Assembly: GCA_035610365.1 (NCBI GenBank)
Contig: CM069432.1
Location: 21,514,354 to 21,578,353 of the forward strand
Length of the DNA: 64,000 nucleotides
From: Aquatica leii
Taxonomy: Eukaryota; Arthropoda; Insecta; Coleoptera; Lampyridae
Direction of reading: 5' to 3'
The first letter of the stretch is position 1. Each line of letters begins with the position of its first letter. The notes beneath the pieces are model-generated. The model searched no databases. It saw only the letters and a list, made by a program, of their open reading frames with translations, and was not told where the DNA came from. This document shows positions 35,596 to 48,457 of this stretch, piece by piece. Made by a program: the position numbers and the translations under genes.

Positions 35596-38061
35596 CGTAG
35601 GTCAAAATCCGTAGTAAAATAAATATATACACTGCAAAAAGAAAGCAAAATAGGCAAAATTATTGGTACATAGTTAATTTTTAATTTTGCGCCATCATTT
35701 TTGGAAACTTATCATGTAAAAGGTTAATTTTTTCTTTATGAGTACAGTACTCTGTTCCGTTGGCGTCGGCACAAAGAGTCTTAATTTTTAAACACGTCTG
35801 GTTTTCTACAATGCATTTTTTCTGTAGCTTGAAAGACTACTAAAAATGCGAGGTTTTATTCAAATTTGTTTCTTTTTAACTATCCTAAATTTTATTTTTA
35901 ATTCTGAATGTGTCTAATTTTGAGCAATAAGAACAATGATACCTTGGCAGCACATCTTTGTAAACCTAATTTTAATCCATGAACTTTAAATAACACAGTG
36001 TTTATGCACACTATTCTTAAACAATCAAAATTAATTTATATTTTTAGATTGGATATTATTATCAATAACATCAAATTTTGAAGTAAATGTATCTTTTGGT
36101 TTTTTTATGAAATAACTTTTGTTTTATTTAAAAGTAACTAACATTTTCAAACAAATTTATTCAAATTCTATTTCTATTCCTGCACGAAACGTAAGCCGTA
36201 TCAAACTAAACATTTTCAACATATTTGTGCGAACACGCGTTGTTTTGCATATCAATGAACGATATTTTTATTTAAAAATTGACATCTTCATAAAAATTTT
36301 TATCACATTAAATCTTAACCTTGTATAACACGTTATTATAAATGCCAAAGTCATAAAACATAATTAAAGAAAAATTAAGAAAGTAATAACTTGTCGGTAA
36401 ACGTATAAAGTAAAATGGTTCAAACGTCTTGTTTGAGACTATAAAAATGTATTACTCATAATTGACTGTTCACAAATGGGAATTCTGCAATGAATCATCG
36501 ACTGAAAAACATTTTTTTAGATCAATATACATTGAAATAATAAAAAAAACATTTTCAAGAGAATCAACCACATCGGTAGTCTGCAAATTTGTTATCGGTA
36601 ACAATATATCCTTACTGCAACATAAAAAAACAAATATTCGAAAATATCGTTTTGTTATTGAAGTAAACAATATTTTTGGTATGTTTTAACGAAAATATTT
36701 AGAAGCAAGGTTTTTTATTTAATATCAAAATATTTTTTTCAGTTTCTGAATTTACTTTATTAAAATCTTTTATTGAATTTTGTATATCTAAGAATTGGTT
36801 ACTGTAATTAATAATAAACGGTTCCTATTAATATTCATCTTATGTATTAACTATTATTGAAATTGCTTAGTTTGGGGTAATTTTGTTTGAAACGTTATTA
36901 CAAAGTGTGCCCTTAATTACACGGTTGTAACGTAATGCACATGCTTGAGGATTAATGGGTTGCATACAAAGATGCGATTTAATAGATAGACTGTGTACGG
37001 TAGTAGAATACCTAAGCAAATAATAAAGATGATAAAGTACCAAGAAAGCAATTTCTCCCTTTGTTTATGATAAGCAACGCAGTTAATTTCGAAAGGTTTG
37101 GTACAGTAATGGACAGTGAAAATGGACATGTACAGGTAGACATTGAAAGACGTGGCTACAATCTAAGAAAAACTTATAAAAATACAATAAACATTTTAAC
37201 CTTTTAAGTAAATAAATAAAGTAAATTACATTTTTACGTTACAATTTTTTATTTACTTTTCATATACTGAAAATTCAAAAAAAATTAAGTAGTTCATATT
37301 CATATGATTCAGTTTTTAATACTTTTTATAATCATTAATATATTGAAAATCATCATTAATAATGGAAACGTAAAACAAAGAACTAAAATATTTTTTTAAA
37401 AAGCATTTGTCCAACAATAATAATTCATTTAAAATCAGCACTTTTCCGGAAATTACCCGTAAATTATATTGTGTAAATAATTTTTTTCTTTTTTATGCAT
37501 CCACTAAATATGCAAATTAATTAACAATACCTATGTATTATGTAGATATTTTTTTTGTAATTACTTTAATATTAGGGTTATGTATATATCTAATAGTAAA
37601 CGAAGCCGAAATGGATTTTTATTGTTGTCACTTTGTTGATCTTTAATTAATTTAACAAATTTCAATGTGTTGTTTTCTATAATTTTTTGTAGATTATTTA
37701 ACAGAGTTTAGAATTTTCAGTACGTGAAAAGTGAAGAAGATGAAACGTATAAATTTAATGAATGTTCTGTATTTATTTACATGAAAGATTCAAATTATTG
37801 CCCGCTCATAAGTTGTGTTTATTTCTTAGACTGTGAACACGTTCTTTATTTTCATCGTCCATGACAGGATGAACAAACCGCGCTTCTTGAAACATTTTGT
37901 TACCGCTCTTTGTAAAGGATCAGTAGCTTCAATGAACTAATATATTAGTTTTTTTGTAAAATAGAGTAATTTGTCGTATGCAACAGAAACGTTATTATTG
38001 TAACGTTTGTTTTATTATTATTATTATTATTAAAACTAATTTATTTATACTACAAATATAT
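35596..38061. other. AT-rich stretch without recognisable genes
   Basis: Short AT-driven frames only. A TTA/ATT simple repeat lies at about 38010-38033. No domain, inverted repeat or LTR end is evident. Confidence 0.6.
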
Positions 38062-38440
38062 ACACGTTTAAACTAACCGAACTAATTAAATCTAAGGAAA
38101 TTTAAAAACGCTTATACCATAATTTATGTATAACACTATCACTTACACGAAGATAAGTCCGTTATTTAACACTTACTGTTTGTTTACACTAAAGTCACGT
38201 AAAAGGTTATACACCGTAGATTTATCTCACACGCGTTAACTACTTATTTATTGAGACTTGAATAATCTTCTTAACACTACCGTCTTCGAATTACGGGAAA
38301 TAACTGAACTACGATTTGTTTGTACCGTATTTATACGTTTCTGCAAACATTCGAGAAGCCTCTACATTCTTTCGTGAACGTTCTAGACGTGGATAAAAGT
38401 TCTCGAAATTTACAAAATCTTCGCGTATGTTTCATTATTG
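38062..38440 (+). repeat. Uninterrupted copy of the dispersed repeat, with heat-shock elements
   Basis: It matches 5598-5849 followed by 9761-9862, without the Penelope-like insertion. It lies immediately left of the antisense gypsy. It has no frame. It carries a cluster of nTTCn/nGAAn units at 38350-38407, listed separately. The repeat might be an LTR or promoter region of an otherwise absent element, but its ends are not resolved. Confidence 0.7.
38350..38407. promoter_or_regulatory. Cluster of heat-shock-element-like arrays
   Basis: Within 58 bases there are three arrays with exact 2-base spacing: TTCGAGAA (38350-38357), TTCGTGAACGTTC (38371-38383, three full units continued by TAGAC), and TTCTCGAA (38400-38407). 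Heat shock factor binds such alternating nGAAn units. The third is retained in the other copy near 9822-9829, where it is extended to three units. Function is inferred. Confidence 0.55.
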
Positions 38441-38489
38441 ATTAAATCAGTTGTGGAGAACTTAGTTTTAAAAAAAACTAATTTTGTCT

Positions 38490-38800
38490 GAAGATGATTT
38501 CGTTCTAAAACGTTATTTTATATACACAGTTATAAGTTATATACAAGAAAATTAAGTGTTTTGCCTATATACAGAAGAGAAAAAGATACAATGGACATTC
38601 AAGTATGTCACTAATTGTCTTGTCAAACAGTACACGTTCACGACACAATATATTAAGGCTGCACCATGTATTACGCAAAAGAAGCACAGTACACAAGACT
38701 AATTCTTAGACGACATATTGGCTCTCTCTTACCGTTTCGTAGTGTAACGCTGGTTTTTTTTACTAATAGTTATCATCAATAGGTGAGTGTGTACAGTTTG
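38490..38800 (-). repeat. 3' LTR of the antisense gypsy (approximate)
   Basis: It aligns with 43500-43763 in the same orientation over most of its length (TATATACAGAAGAGA, CACGACACAATATATT, CTCTTACCGTTT). It is about 50 bases longer because of an insertion near 38668-38720. Weaker similarity continues to about 38970. Confidence 0.6.
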
Positions 38801-39129
38801 GGCGAACTGGCAGTGGCACCTGTTCATTCGCGTTTTCTGGAATTGGGACAGGGCGCTAGTGTGATGTGGTCCTAGAGCAGTCTCTGTAATATCAAAATTT
38901 TTAAGTTTGTACATTGACTGATTTAACTCTTCACACTTTTATAGGGACCATCTCGTTGTGGTGCAAATTTAGAGTAGTTCTTTTAGCGTCGTTGTTAATG
39001 GGTTGGGAAGTTACTCAAACACATCACCTGGTTGATACAGGTTTTCTTCCCTTCTATTTTGTTCGGCATACTTTTTTGCACGATTTTGTACTTTTTCTTG
39101 TGGGAGATTTACTTTTCGCAGAGTTTTTG

Positions 39130-40895
39130 TTAATAACAGTTAATGGGGCGTGATTTCTGGTGATATACCGGGACAAGTGATTCCTTGATGCTGAGACAAT
39201 AGGTTATATGTTGCATAATCTTGCTAACAAATTGAGATGTATTATCACTGATTATTCGTTGTGGCATGTCATATTGATAGAAAATATTCTTAATGAGAAT
39301 TCTTCGACAGGTTTCTGCATCTTTTTTAATAAGTTCAATCAAATCTACCTATCTTGAGTATACGTTTTCTACAATGAGTATCCTTTTTTTTTGTTTTTGA
39401 ATATCTGTGCTGGTACTGGTGTCTGCAAAAGCTCTGCTGGTTTGAGGCTGGTAGTTTTATAATTTGGTACTTTAAGCAGTTTTTTACGTATTTCAGAATG
39501 AACTTTTTCATATCGATCTAAAAATAACGCTATACGTTGATAACTTCGGTCACCTCCATATTGTCTAGTCGTTGAGTTGTCATGGTATTCTTTTAGTATT
39601 TCGTTTATTTTTGTTGTGGGGACCACTAATTAGGGTTTTTCGGTGTCTGTCTCGAGAACATCTATAGAAGATTCCTTGTGATATCAGGTAGCTTCGGTCG
39701 ATCCAATGACGATAATTGGTGCTTCTCAGATTTTCAAATTGATGGATAATTTTCTTGATTTTTTGGTTGTTGACCTGATTCTAACGCAGTACACTAGAGG
39801 CTCTTATTGTGCAAATGTTGCATTCAGATTTTTTTTTGGGGTACATGTCGGCCTAGACAGGGTATCCCCTACTACATTTATTTTCCCAGGCGTATAGGAG
39901 TATGTGATATACACTTATATAGTAACGGCTCATACGGCCAATGTTCTTGTTGGTTGGTTTAAAGTTAGCAACCATTGAAGAGTTTGATAGTTAGTCGGTA
40001 GACGAATGGTTTTTTTATACACACCTTCTAAATTTAGCTAAAGCCCAACATCAAGGGCTTCCTTCTTCAAACGCTGTTTGTTGGCTTTCTGTTTTTTTTT
40101 TGTTTAGCAGTGTAGGAGATTTGACAGCGATTTAGCGAAGTTGGGGACAAAGCTTCAATACCAGGAACATGTTTGGATAAAAGATCATGTGACTGATATT
40201 TCTTGGTGCTGATAGTTCTTTGACTGTGGATGTTTTTTCTCTGTCTGTTTTGATCCCTTTCGGTGTTAACACGTGTCCTTGGTACTTAGCGCGTTGGCAG
40301 ACGAAGTGACACTTGGCGCAATACTTTAATAAGATTTGCAATGTGCGTGTCTAGGTTTAGATAGAACAATAATGTCCGTGTACGTTAAGATGGCCACATT
40401 TGGCAGGTTAGTTTTAAATCGGGATATCAGCCCTGAGGTGATAAAAGCAGTTTTATTACGGTCCTCTGTTTTGACCGTAATCTGCCAGTATCTTGGATGT
40501 AAGTCTGTGATGGATACTATAGATGCTCGAGAAGCATGTAACAAATCGTCAATCCTTGCTAGTGTATAGCTGTCAGCTATTGTGACAACATTCAGTCGTT
40601 GGTAGTCAATACGTTTCACAACCGGAGCGGCCCATAGTGATTCGCATTTTTCTATGATGGCTTGACGTACCACTGTCGCGATGTCGGTTTGAATAATGAC
40701 ACGTTTTGCTGGCAGGATTCGGTACGGTAGCATTGATACAGATTGACATTCTATTGTGTTAATAGCGTATGGCTCTCCCCCTAGAGAAAACATCTTCTTA
40801 TGTTTTCTGAGTGTTTTATGGAGTCCAGTTTTTTTGTGTAGACTGAGATGTGTGGCTTCAGATAGACACAAATCTACTTCTTCCGCATGAACCAT
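39130..40895 (-). pseudogene. Gypsy pol: reverse transcriptase and integrase remnants
   Basis: On the minus strand, 40895-40326 reads reverse-transcriptase blocks MFSLGGEPYAINTI, LPYRILPAKRV, ESLWAAPVV, ITDLHPRYWQI (catalytic region) and ILTYTDIIVLS, where the normal YLDD/YIDD box has become YTDI. 40341-40132 adds CHFVCQRAKYQGHVLTPKGI. Integrase follows: 39626-39369 holds a decayed HHCC region (ILKEYHDNSTTRQYGGDRSY; LLQTPVPAQIF) and 39342-39130 the core (MPQRIISDNTSQFVSKIMQ; PVYH). Missing Cys residues, deletions around the FGL box and many stops make it inactive. Confidence 0.8.
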
Positions 40896-41199
40896 GTAGA
40901 TAATGGTACTTTATGCCAGTTTTCGTGTTTGCGAATAGAGAAACAGTTTTTGTGGCGGTAGCGGATTTTAGTCTTTTACCGGATCTTGATGTATGGCGTG
41001 GGCAAAAATGCTGTAAATCTTTCGATTGATGTTCGGCTACCAGGCTGGGGTTACGATCGTGGTTTCTTCTTCTGTTGTTTCTTCAACTAAGTGAACAGAA
41101 TTTTCACCGAAAAGAAGCTCGTTAAGATATGGGATACTACGTAAGAATTTCTGCTGCGTAGGAATACTGTTGTGTCGATGTCGTCACTTGAAGTAGCGA

Positions 41200-41474
41200 G
41201 GCAAACGGGTATTTAGATGACTGTTTTTAGAATTCTCATGTATTTTGGTATGTTTATTACGATACTTGCGTTTTTTATAAAATCCACGTCTAGCAGAGTG
41301 CGTTTTTTTGCGTTGAACTATGAACTCAGTAAGCAACGCGCGACTTTGGATATTTATTTGTATGCGTGTTATTTATACTTGTTGATACCTAGATTGTGGG
41401 CTACTACGGTTGATGCCTTTTTATTTGCAGCTTGCTGTGGTCTTTTAGGTAGCGTCAAGTCGAAAAAGTGAATT
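41200..41474 (-). pseudogene. Gypsy protease/RT linker remnant
   Basis: Minus-strand sequence reads FNAKKRTLLDVDFIKNAS and IVINIPKYMRIL, which resembles the GxDFIxxAGIVLN block found after the protease in gypsy elements. It supports continuity of the element between gag and reverse transcriptase. The protease active site itself is not seen. Confidence 0.5.
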
Positions 41475-42640
41475 ACGCTAGGATCAAACATGACTTTATT
41501 ACCAGATAAAACAAATATAACAACTGTAAAAAACATATGAACAATAATTAAATTAAAAATAAATTAATACAACCGGCGGCGGCATGTGGTGTTTTCTACT
41601 GGTACTGTCACTAAGTGCCTATAACAAATAAGTTTAGTCACGGGCGTGGAAAACGGTTTCTAAATCTTAAGATAATTAAATAACTGCTGGTGATTGAACA
41701 TTATTTAAGGTTAATGCCGGTTTTCAAATAATACTTTCTTGGAGGTCTTTACATTGAAACAGAGAGTGATGTTACGATCTCATCAACTGCAAGTAAGTAG
41801 CTACAATTAATGGGATAATTAAAGCTGACGAGGTTTACGATGAAGTGTAATCGTAGGCTATGCTAATCAAAGACTGAGTTATTGTACTACGGAGTTCCTT
41901 TTACAATACTAACGGGATGATATGACGGAATTAACGTCGAGAACGGCGCCACGGAGATCTCGTAACGCTGTGTTGACGTCGGGGTTATTAATCGGTAGTG
42001 ACGATAGTGGCACACGTTTTCTAGTAGCGCTATGGGGTACCGTTTACACTGTCTTGAAGTTGCGGGGAGTATTTAATACTGACCGTTAGCGCCACGGTGT
42101 TCCTTTACATTTGTTGTCAGTGGCAAATGGAAAATTTTAACTGAAAGCGCAACGGACATTCACTACGCTTGATCAGTTATTTACAGGTATCGTAACTAAG
42201 TGTATTATATATATAGTTAAAACTAAATAATAAATTCTAGCGGAAACAAACGGTAAACTAAAAATCAAATTCGGAATCGGAAGCAAAAAATGGCAGAAAA
42301 TAAAACGGAGGGAAAATAAAACGGTTTAATCAATCTTACATCTTGAGTCAAAGGAGTTATGGGTCTAGAAGAAGACGGTTTGAATATGAAATTTAACGTT
42401 TACTTTATGAGGCGGACGTCGGTTTTATATAGTGCACGGCATCAGTAATATCAAATAGAATTTGTGATCTCTAGCATACAGTTTTATTACATGTAAAATA
42501 TTGGGAATTTGCTATAGTAAATCAAACTAAATATAACTTTTTATTTAAATGTACGTATTTGGCAAGAAATGCTTGTGTAATTTTATGCAATTGTTTATAA
42601 ATTAAATAATTATAAATAAAAACGGATCGCAGCAAGTTTT
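41475..42640. other. Non-coding block inside the gypsy; candidate nested insertion
   Basis: Between the protease remnant and the gag segment there are about 1.1 kb with no gypsy-like frame in any direction. Base composition differs from the flanks, with AT-rich margins and a GC-richer centre around 41900-42130. An inserted element is likely but I could not find its ends or a target duplication. Confidence 0.4.
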
Positions 42641-42649
42641 GTACTTTTT

Positions 42650-43480
42650 CCCTCTGTTAGCGCAATGTTGATTTTGATAGTATCGAACTTGTATCGTCGT
42701 CGTCTTACTGGTTTGTACAGGGTATGGTCGGCGATGCTTTCCTTTCTCAGTGTAGATGTATGCACTTTCGATATTATTGTCTATTTGTATGGCGCCGATA
42801 GAACGGGCATGTAGTTGTCACGTAACACTATGCACTACCACCGCAGTTTTGACAAGACAAAAATCGGTATGCGCGGCACTAGCTTGTGGGCGCCACTTTT
42901 GGCACTGGTTTTTGATGATACTCTGATTTTTGCATAGTTCTTTTGTGTGACTAGCGTTTTTATAGAAGTCACGCCTTTGTACTGGTGGTTTAGTGGTGAA
43001 CGGCATGTACTTCCATTTTTTTATCTCGTCGCAAAAATCTTTGAATAAGATTACTGTGCTCCTGACGATTCTTTCTTTTACCCGGCGTTGCAGTAGATCG
43101 TAGATTATGTTTACTTGTAGGGGTTCGCCTATTCAATCGTTCTTTGGAGTTTTCACTGTTGGCGCTCTTTTCTCGTTTATAAAGAACTCAGTGGTCTCTG
43201 TTTCATTTTGTTGGGTTTTGACAAGCATGTTCAATCTTGTGACTACGTTGTCAGATATTTGGGCACTGCTTGTATACGATGATATTGTCGAAGAAGTTGA
43301 ATCTAGCGGTGCACCTTTTGAAAGATCTCCCAACTGGTGCCATCGGCTGATTTATGGATATGATCAGTTCTTGAAGTGTGTCGGATGTTATTCGAAATGT
43401 GGCATTCTTCATCTTTTTTTTATTGCCCGTGTTGTGGGCGACTTTTTTCTGTATTTTGGCACCATCGGTTAGGCTCTACT
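42650..43480 (-). pseudogene. Gypsy gag remnant
   Basis: The minus strand reads a Ser/Thr-rich segment (DSTSSTISSYTSSAQIS) followed by VKERIVRSTVILFKDFCDEIKK, and a basic Cys/His-containing segment (DFYKNASHTKELC, ...CLVKTAVVV) that may be a decayed zinc knuckle. Position next to the 5' LTR and order relative to pol support gag; sequence alone is weak. Confidence 0.5.
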
Positions 43481-43499
43481 TGTCGGGAGATTGTTGCAT

Positions 43500-43763
43500 T
43501 TGAAAAAATATACACGTCTTAAAACGCTATTTTATTTACACACGTACACTCTATACAAAAAAATTGAGTTTTATACCTATATACAGAAGAGATAAAGATT
43601 CGAGGGACATTTAGAGTATGCTTCTGATTGTCGCGTCAAATAATACACGTTTACGGCACAATATATTGAGGTGACACACTCTTACCGTTTGGTAGTCTAA
43701 CGTTGTTTTTTTAGTGGTAGTTGTGTAAATTTACTCCTACTGTTGCCGTTGTGTACAGTTTGT
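43500..43763 (-). repeat. 5' LTR of the antisense gypsy (approximate)
   Basis: Counterpart of 38490-38800, in the same orientation. In minus-strand reading it would start TGTACAC and end TTCA near 43500. Further weak similarity runs to about 43870. A primer-binding site beside it was not recognised. Confidence 0.6.
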
Positions 43764-43870
43764 TGTCTATATTTAAGGGGAATGAGGGTTTGTTACCATT
43801 TTGATATTTCAAAATCATTTTTTGCACTGATTTTTACTCTTTGGGATTTAACTTTTTTGTGGCATTTATG

Positions 43871-44681
43871 ATTTGCAAGTAATAATTCTATAGATACAGT
43901 TTTATCTGTCACAGTCATAGATAAAACGGAAGTAGCAGTCTTTTTAAAAATCTATAACTAATCTTGTAAATTAATTTTTATTAGTTTTTTTATGTTTGTT
44001 AATATTAATTTAAAGTTACATACATATCATATTCTGATTTAAATCATAAAGGCATTCTTAATTTTTTCTCTATTGCATAATTTTTTCATATATGTTTTGT
44101 TAAAATTACAATTACACTTACGATGAAAATAAAGTAGGTACTTCTATAAATTGTGCTATATTTCAGTAAATAGAAGATTAAATATAAATGTACATGTTAT
44201 TGATTACACTTTTTTGTTGTTAGGTAGTTGGACATTATTAGATTGATTTTTATCATTAGTTTTATAAAAAAAAACAAGTTTTTTTTACCAAGTTAATATT
44301 GATTTATGTATAACAATATCACTTTAAATAAAAGTTTTAAAAATTATTATACTCGAAAAAATCTTGTTTTTTAGTAAACTTAATTTGTTTAATGAATCAG
44401 TTTTGTGTTTAAAAAAATAAAAAACATACGTGATACAATATTATTTTAGTAAATATCAGGAAAACCGATTTATTTCTTATAGAAAGCGTTTGTTTGTTCT
44501 ACTTTTATTAAGGATTTTATCAGTGCTAAGATATTAATTGAATGTAGTATTTTTTCTTCGTTTCATAAGGAAGTGTGAAGTATTAACTTTGATTTTAACA
44601 TTTACTCGTTTAGTTCCGGAAAACGTGTTTTTATAGTACAGACGCGAATTGGATAATATTTATAAACTTTGTTCTTTTATA
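43871..44681. other. AT-rich stretch without recognisable genes
   Basis: No frame or repeat that I can support. Confidence 0.6.
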
Positions 44682-44689
44682 ACCGGTGT

Positions 44690-45223
44690 CAGTGGCGTAC
44701 CCAGACTGATGTGTTGGGGGGGAATTATAACTAAAGTATAACTAAAATAAGAAGGGGGGTTAGCCATTCACATGGGAGGTACTATGTTTTTCCTTTTAAA
44801 AAATTGTGCATGTATTATTAAAATTTAAATGCATATTTAAAACATTGTCAATTTTAGTTTCTTTTACCTCAATTTGTACTTTAATTTTTATGTATATTTT
44901 AATTGAAGTATAGCAGTAAAAGCATTAAAAATAATTTTAAATAATCATTTTAGTTTTAGATTAATTGAAATAATGTATATACGTACATACATTTCATGTA
45001 CTAGTAATTTGGTATATCTATCTAGATACTTACTTTTTTTAAATAAATTCACGTGCATTTAAATACTAAAGTAATAAAACCTACTTATTACATTAATCGT
45101 CGTAGACCGACGCATAAGAAGTCACAAAGAAGTAGATTAATATTTTAATAGATACTTTCTTAATTTTTATGGTTCTGTCTTGGGGGGATCTATCCTCTTC
45201 ATCCCCCCGTGGGTACGCCGCTG
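44690..45223. mobile_element. Non-autonomous hAT-like element (MITE), 534 bp
   Basis: Terminal inverted repeats CAGTGGCGTACCCA and GGGTACGCCGCTG pair with one mismatch, and are backed on each side by G- or C-runs that also pair (GGGGGG near 44715, CCCCCC near 45203). Flanks ACCGGTGT (44682-44689) and ACCGATGT (45224-45231) form an 8-bp target duplication with one mismatch, as expected for hAT elements. No transposase is present. Confidence 0.85.
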
Positions 45224-45231
45224 ACCGATGT

Positions 45232-47964
45232 TAAATAAAAAATAGTCTTTTCAAAAGTTTTAAAAGAAATCGATTAATAATTAACAATAAATAAAAATAA
45301 GAAAAGTGTATACGCAGTTTTAAATTATGAATTACAACTATAATATACAAAAAGTGTGTGAAGGTACTAAACCGAATTATAGTCAAGTGCATTAGGCTAA
45401 TGAAAGTAATTTAGAAAAAATTTCAATCATTACAAAATAAATTAGTCAGTAGAGAAATACAGTAATTATTTAAACCCCAGAAAACTATTTACGTAAAGTG
45501 CTCACTGTTAAAATAGATTAAACTAAATAAATAAAATTATTTACCATGTTGCTTAATTTTTTAACTAAATTTTGGTTTTGTAAGTAGAATTCGTTTATTC
45601 GTAAAGAATTAGAAAGGATTAGGGCTGATTTTTTTGTGTTTATTTCTTACCGATGGAATTATTATTTTTGTAAATAGTTTTACATTACAGTAATTATCAT
45701 TCAGAACACCTAATGGTTTACAGTTTGAAAACTGCCACGTTAAGGTCGGTGGTCACCGTTCCGCATCGTACATATTTATCGAATGCAATTGTCATACCGT
45801 TCGCATTGTTTTCAATGACACTGTGCTTATTTATCCGGATCTGATGCCAAATTTGCGTTAAAAAATTCATACGTATTTTATTTACGTGCGATCTGGAACA
45901 GTAGACGTCATCCTTTCAAACCGTTGTAATTTTTGTATGGGATTGAGTATAAATAAGTTTTTAGCGACTGCATTTTTGTATTGTATGTACTGTAGCTACG
46001 ATGAGTTGGAAAATATATAAATAAATATAAGATAGATTAAATGAAGCCAAAAACCAAAAAAAAACTTAAAAACGAATAGTATACATTATATTGTTACAAT
46101 TTTAATAATAATTTACGTAACAAGCATCGAAAATAAAGCATAGCATAACAAACGTTTTTTATTTGTTACTAAATCTGTCAAATTTGACATTGACTTTAAC
46201 TTCAGTTTTTTTAGTTTCAAGATTTTTTAAATGACTTTCGCCTGTCACATACTCGTTCTAATATAATAATTAATTTTAAACACTTACTTTTATTTTGCCG
46301 CTCTAGACCTTTTTTTTGTCTACTATGTAACTACACTTACTAACAAATATTGACGTTTGCGATATTGGCAGTACAAAAAAGTTTATTACGTTATTAGGCA
46401 ATTTTTGATTATTTATTTCTAAAACTGATTAATTACTTCGGCTTAATTACCAGGTTTAATCCATTGAGGTCACAAAGCTAAAGTTGTTTTGTATAACACA
46501 TCACAATGTCTCTGAAGAAACGTGATGTGTAGGATCAGCAAGGAATTGGAAACGCATGCGGTTCAGTGCCTGTTCTTTGGTCAATTTTCTTGTTTATCTG
46601 TAATTTGTAAATTGATCGACGTATAATCCAGCGAAGTTAATTGCAATATATTTATGGCACAATTAAAAGTTTGGAATTTGTTTTTATAAAATGCTGTGTT
46701 CATTTTAACTTTTTTACGTTAGTATGACAGCGTTTTACTTATACTGAACATCAGTTACATGTTATTTGTAATATAACAAAACAAAGAAATTAGATCAAAA
46801 ATAGACATGTTATCTCTGTCTAAATAATTTTTTATATTAGCTTTTATTTATAAGCTTTAACCATTTTGTTTTAAATTAAAATTTTTTGTTGTAGTTTTAA
46901 CATATCTAATTATTTTACATTATATTTTCGGTTCAAAACTTTATTATTCTCAAGAGTGGATTTGGCATTTGGTTTTTAAATCAAAGTTTTAGCTCTGTAT
47001 TTTTCAAATTTATTGAATTTTATACTAACAGCTTCTTATTTTAAATTTGGCAAATTTACGTAATTTTGTATTACAATTTTCCATTCTGGATAATTTCCAT
47101 GTTGTTGTTATAAACAAAATCCAGCTTTTGTCACACGTCGCAAAACCCGGAGGCGTTATGAGAATGCGTTATGGATTCATAACGCCTTTTCATTACGCTT
47201 TCTTATTACGTACTCAAAAATTAAATATTTTTTTCATATTTTAATTTAGATTTCGATGGTAACAAGCTTTTATTTTTTTTGTGGCTTTTTTTTCAACGTT
47301 TTTGATCAATTCTGGCACATTAATTGGACCCACATATGCAACGAGGAACCAACTCACAAACTTGCGATTATCGAGTTAACATCGTTACTTAACGAATAAC
47401 AATTTTTATTTTACCAAAAAGATCCAACCCTAAATCTTTAACATAGTGCCACTTAGTGACGTATGGAACCATTAAGAAATTCATTTTCAAAATAATCAAA
47501 CTTTCAAAAAACTTATTGCTTAATTGGAACTTCTTAAATAAATATCAACCAGTCTGCACTATAGTTTAAACTTTATAGCTTGAAAATTAAACGAATTAAG
47601 AGAGTGGTACTTTATTGAAAAAATTGAATTGAGTTTGGTCAGGGTTCCACTATATTCTTATTATTTCTAGATTATCGAGACTAAAATTCCCAAAGCAAAT
47701 GGGAATGTGCTTTCGGAAAAAGTTGAGACTTATGCACAAGACAAACATTTAGTCACACAAGAATCTGAAACACATAATTCCGTAAAACATGCGTTATAAG
47801 ATGCTGTATAAAATTATAGGTGGAGTAGAAGCAGAAATAATCGATTCTGATGATTCAATAAAGCAACCAGATTATGAAATGGAAAATGAAAGCAGTGTTT
47901 CCGGAAGTGATGTTGATGATGATTTTGAAATAGTTGACAAAAAAGAAAAGACTGAAAAAGTAAA
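45232..47964. other. No recognisable gene
   Basis: AT-rich sequence. A short acidic, Ser/Asp-rich frame at 47789-47950 (SSVSGSDVDDDFEIVDKK) runs directly into the LINE fragment in the same frame. It could be a decayed exon or part of another element; no family is recognised. Confidence 0.5.
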
Positions 47965-48457
47965 GAAAATACTAACAACAATTATACAAAAACGGTTAAG
48001 AGTACACAGGTGAATATCAAAGTGGATTTAGGCCAGGAAAATCAACAATAGACGCTATTTATACACTCAATCAAATAATCGAAAAAAACATACAAAAAGG
48101 GTAATGAAATACATATAGTATTTATAGACTTCAAACAGCATAAAAAGAAAGACGCTAATGACAGAAGCAAAGAACCAGTGCATCCTCAAAAAGATACGAA
48201 ATTTAATAAAACTTACAATGGAAAGAAAGTGGTTAAGAGAGGCTTGATTACACACAAAATAGTACAAATAATAGCGTATGCTGATGATCTAGCAGTAATA
48301 GCCAGTGATAAAAGAAGTTTAGAAGTGATTATAGACCAAATAGATAAAGCAAAAAGAACAGGACTGGAAATAAACAAGAAAAAACAAAATATATAAAAAT
48401 TACTAGAAAAAAGCAGCAAATAGAAGAAGAAAAAGAAATCAAAATTGGGAAGCATAA

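Larger units (their letters stand above)
38490..43870 (-). mobile_element. Antisense Ty3/gypsy retrotransposon, degenerate
   Basis: Minus-strand order from right to left: a repeated LTR-like segment, gag, a non-coding gap, protease end, reverse transcriptase, integrase, and a second LTR-like segment. The LTR-like segments (about 38490-38800 and 43500-43763, possibly extending to about 38970 and 43870) share AAAACGxTATTTTAT, CTATATACAGAAGAGA, GACATTxA, ACACGTT and ACAATATATT, and end near GTGTACA. Exact ends and a target duplication were not resolved. All coding regions are broken. Confidence 0.75.
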
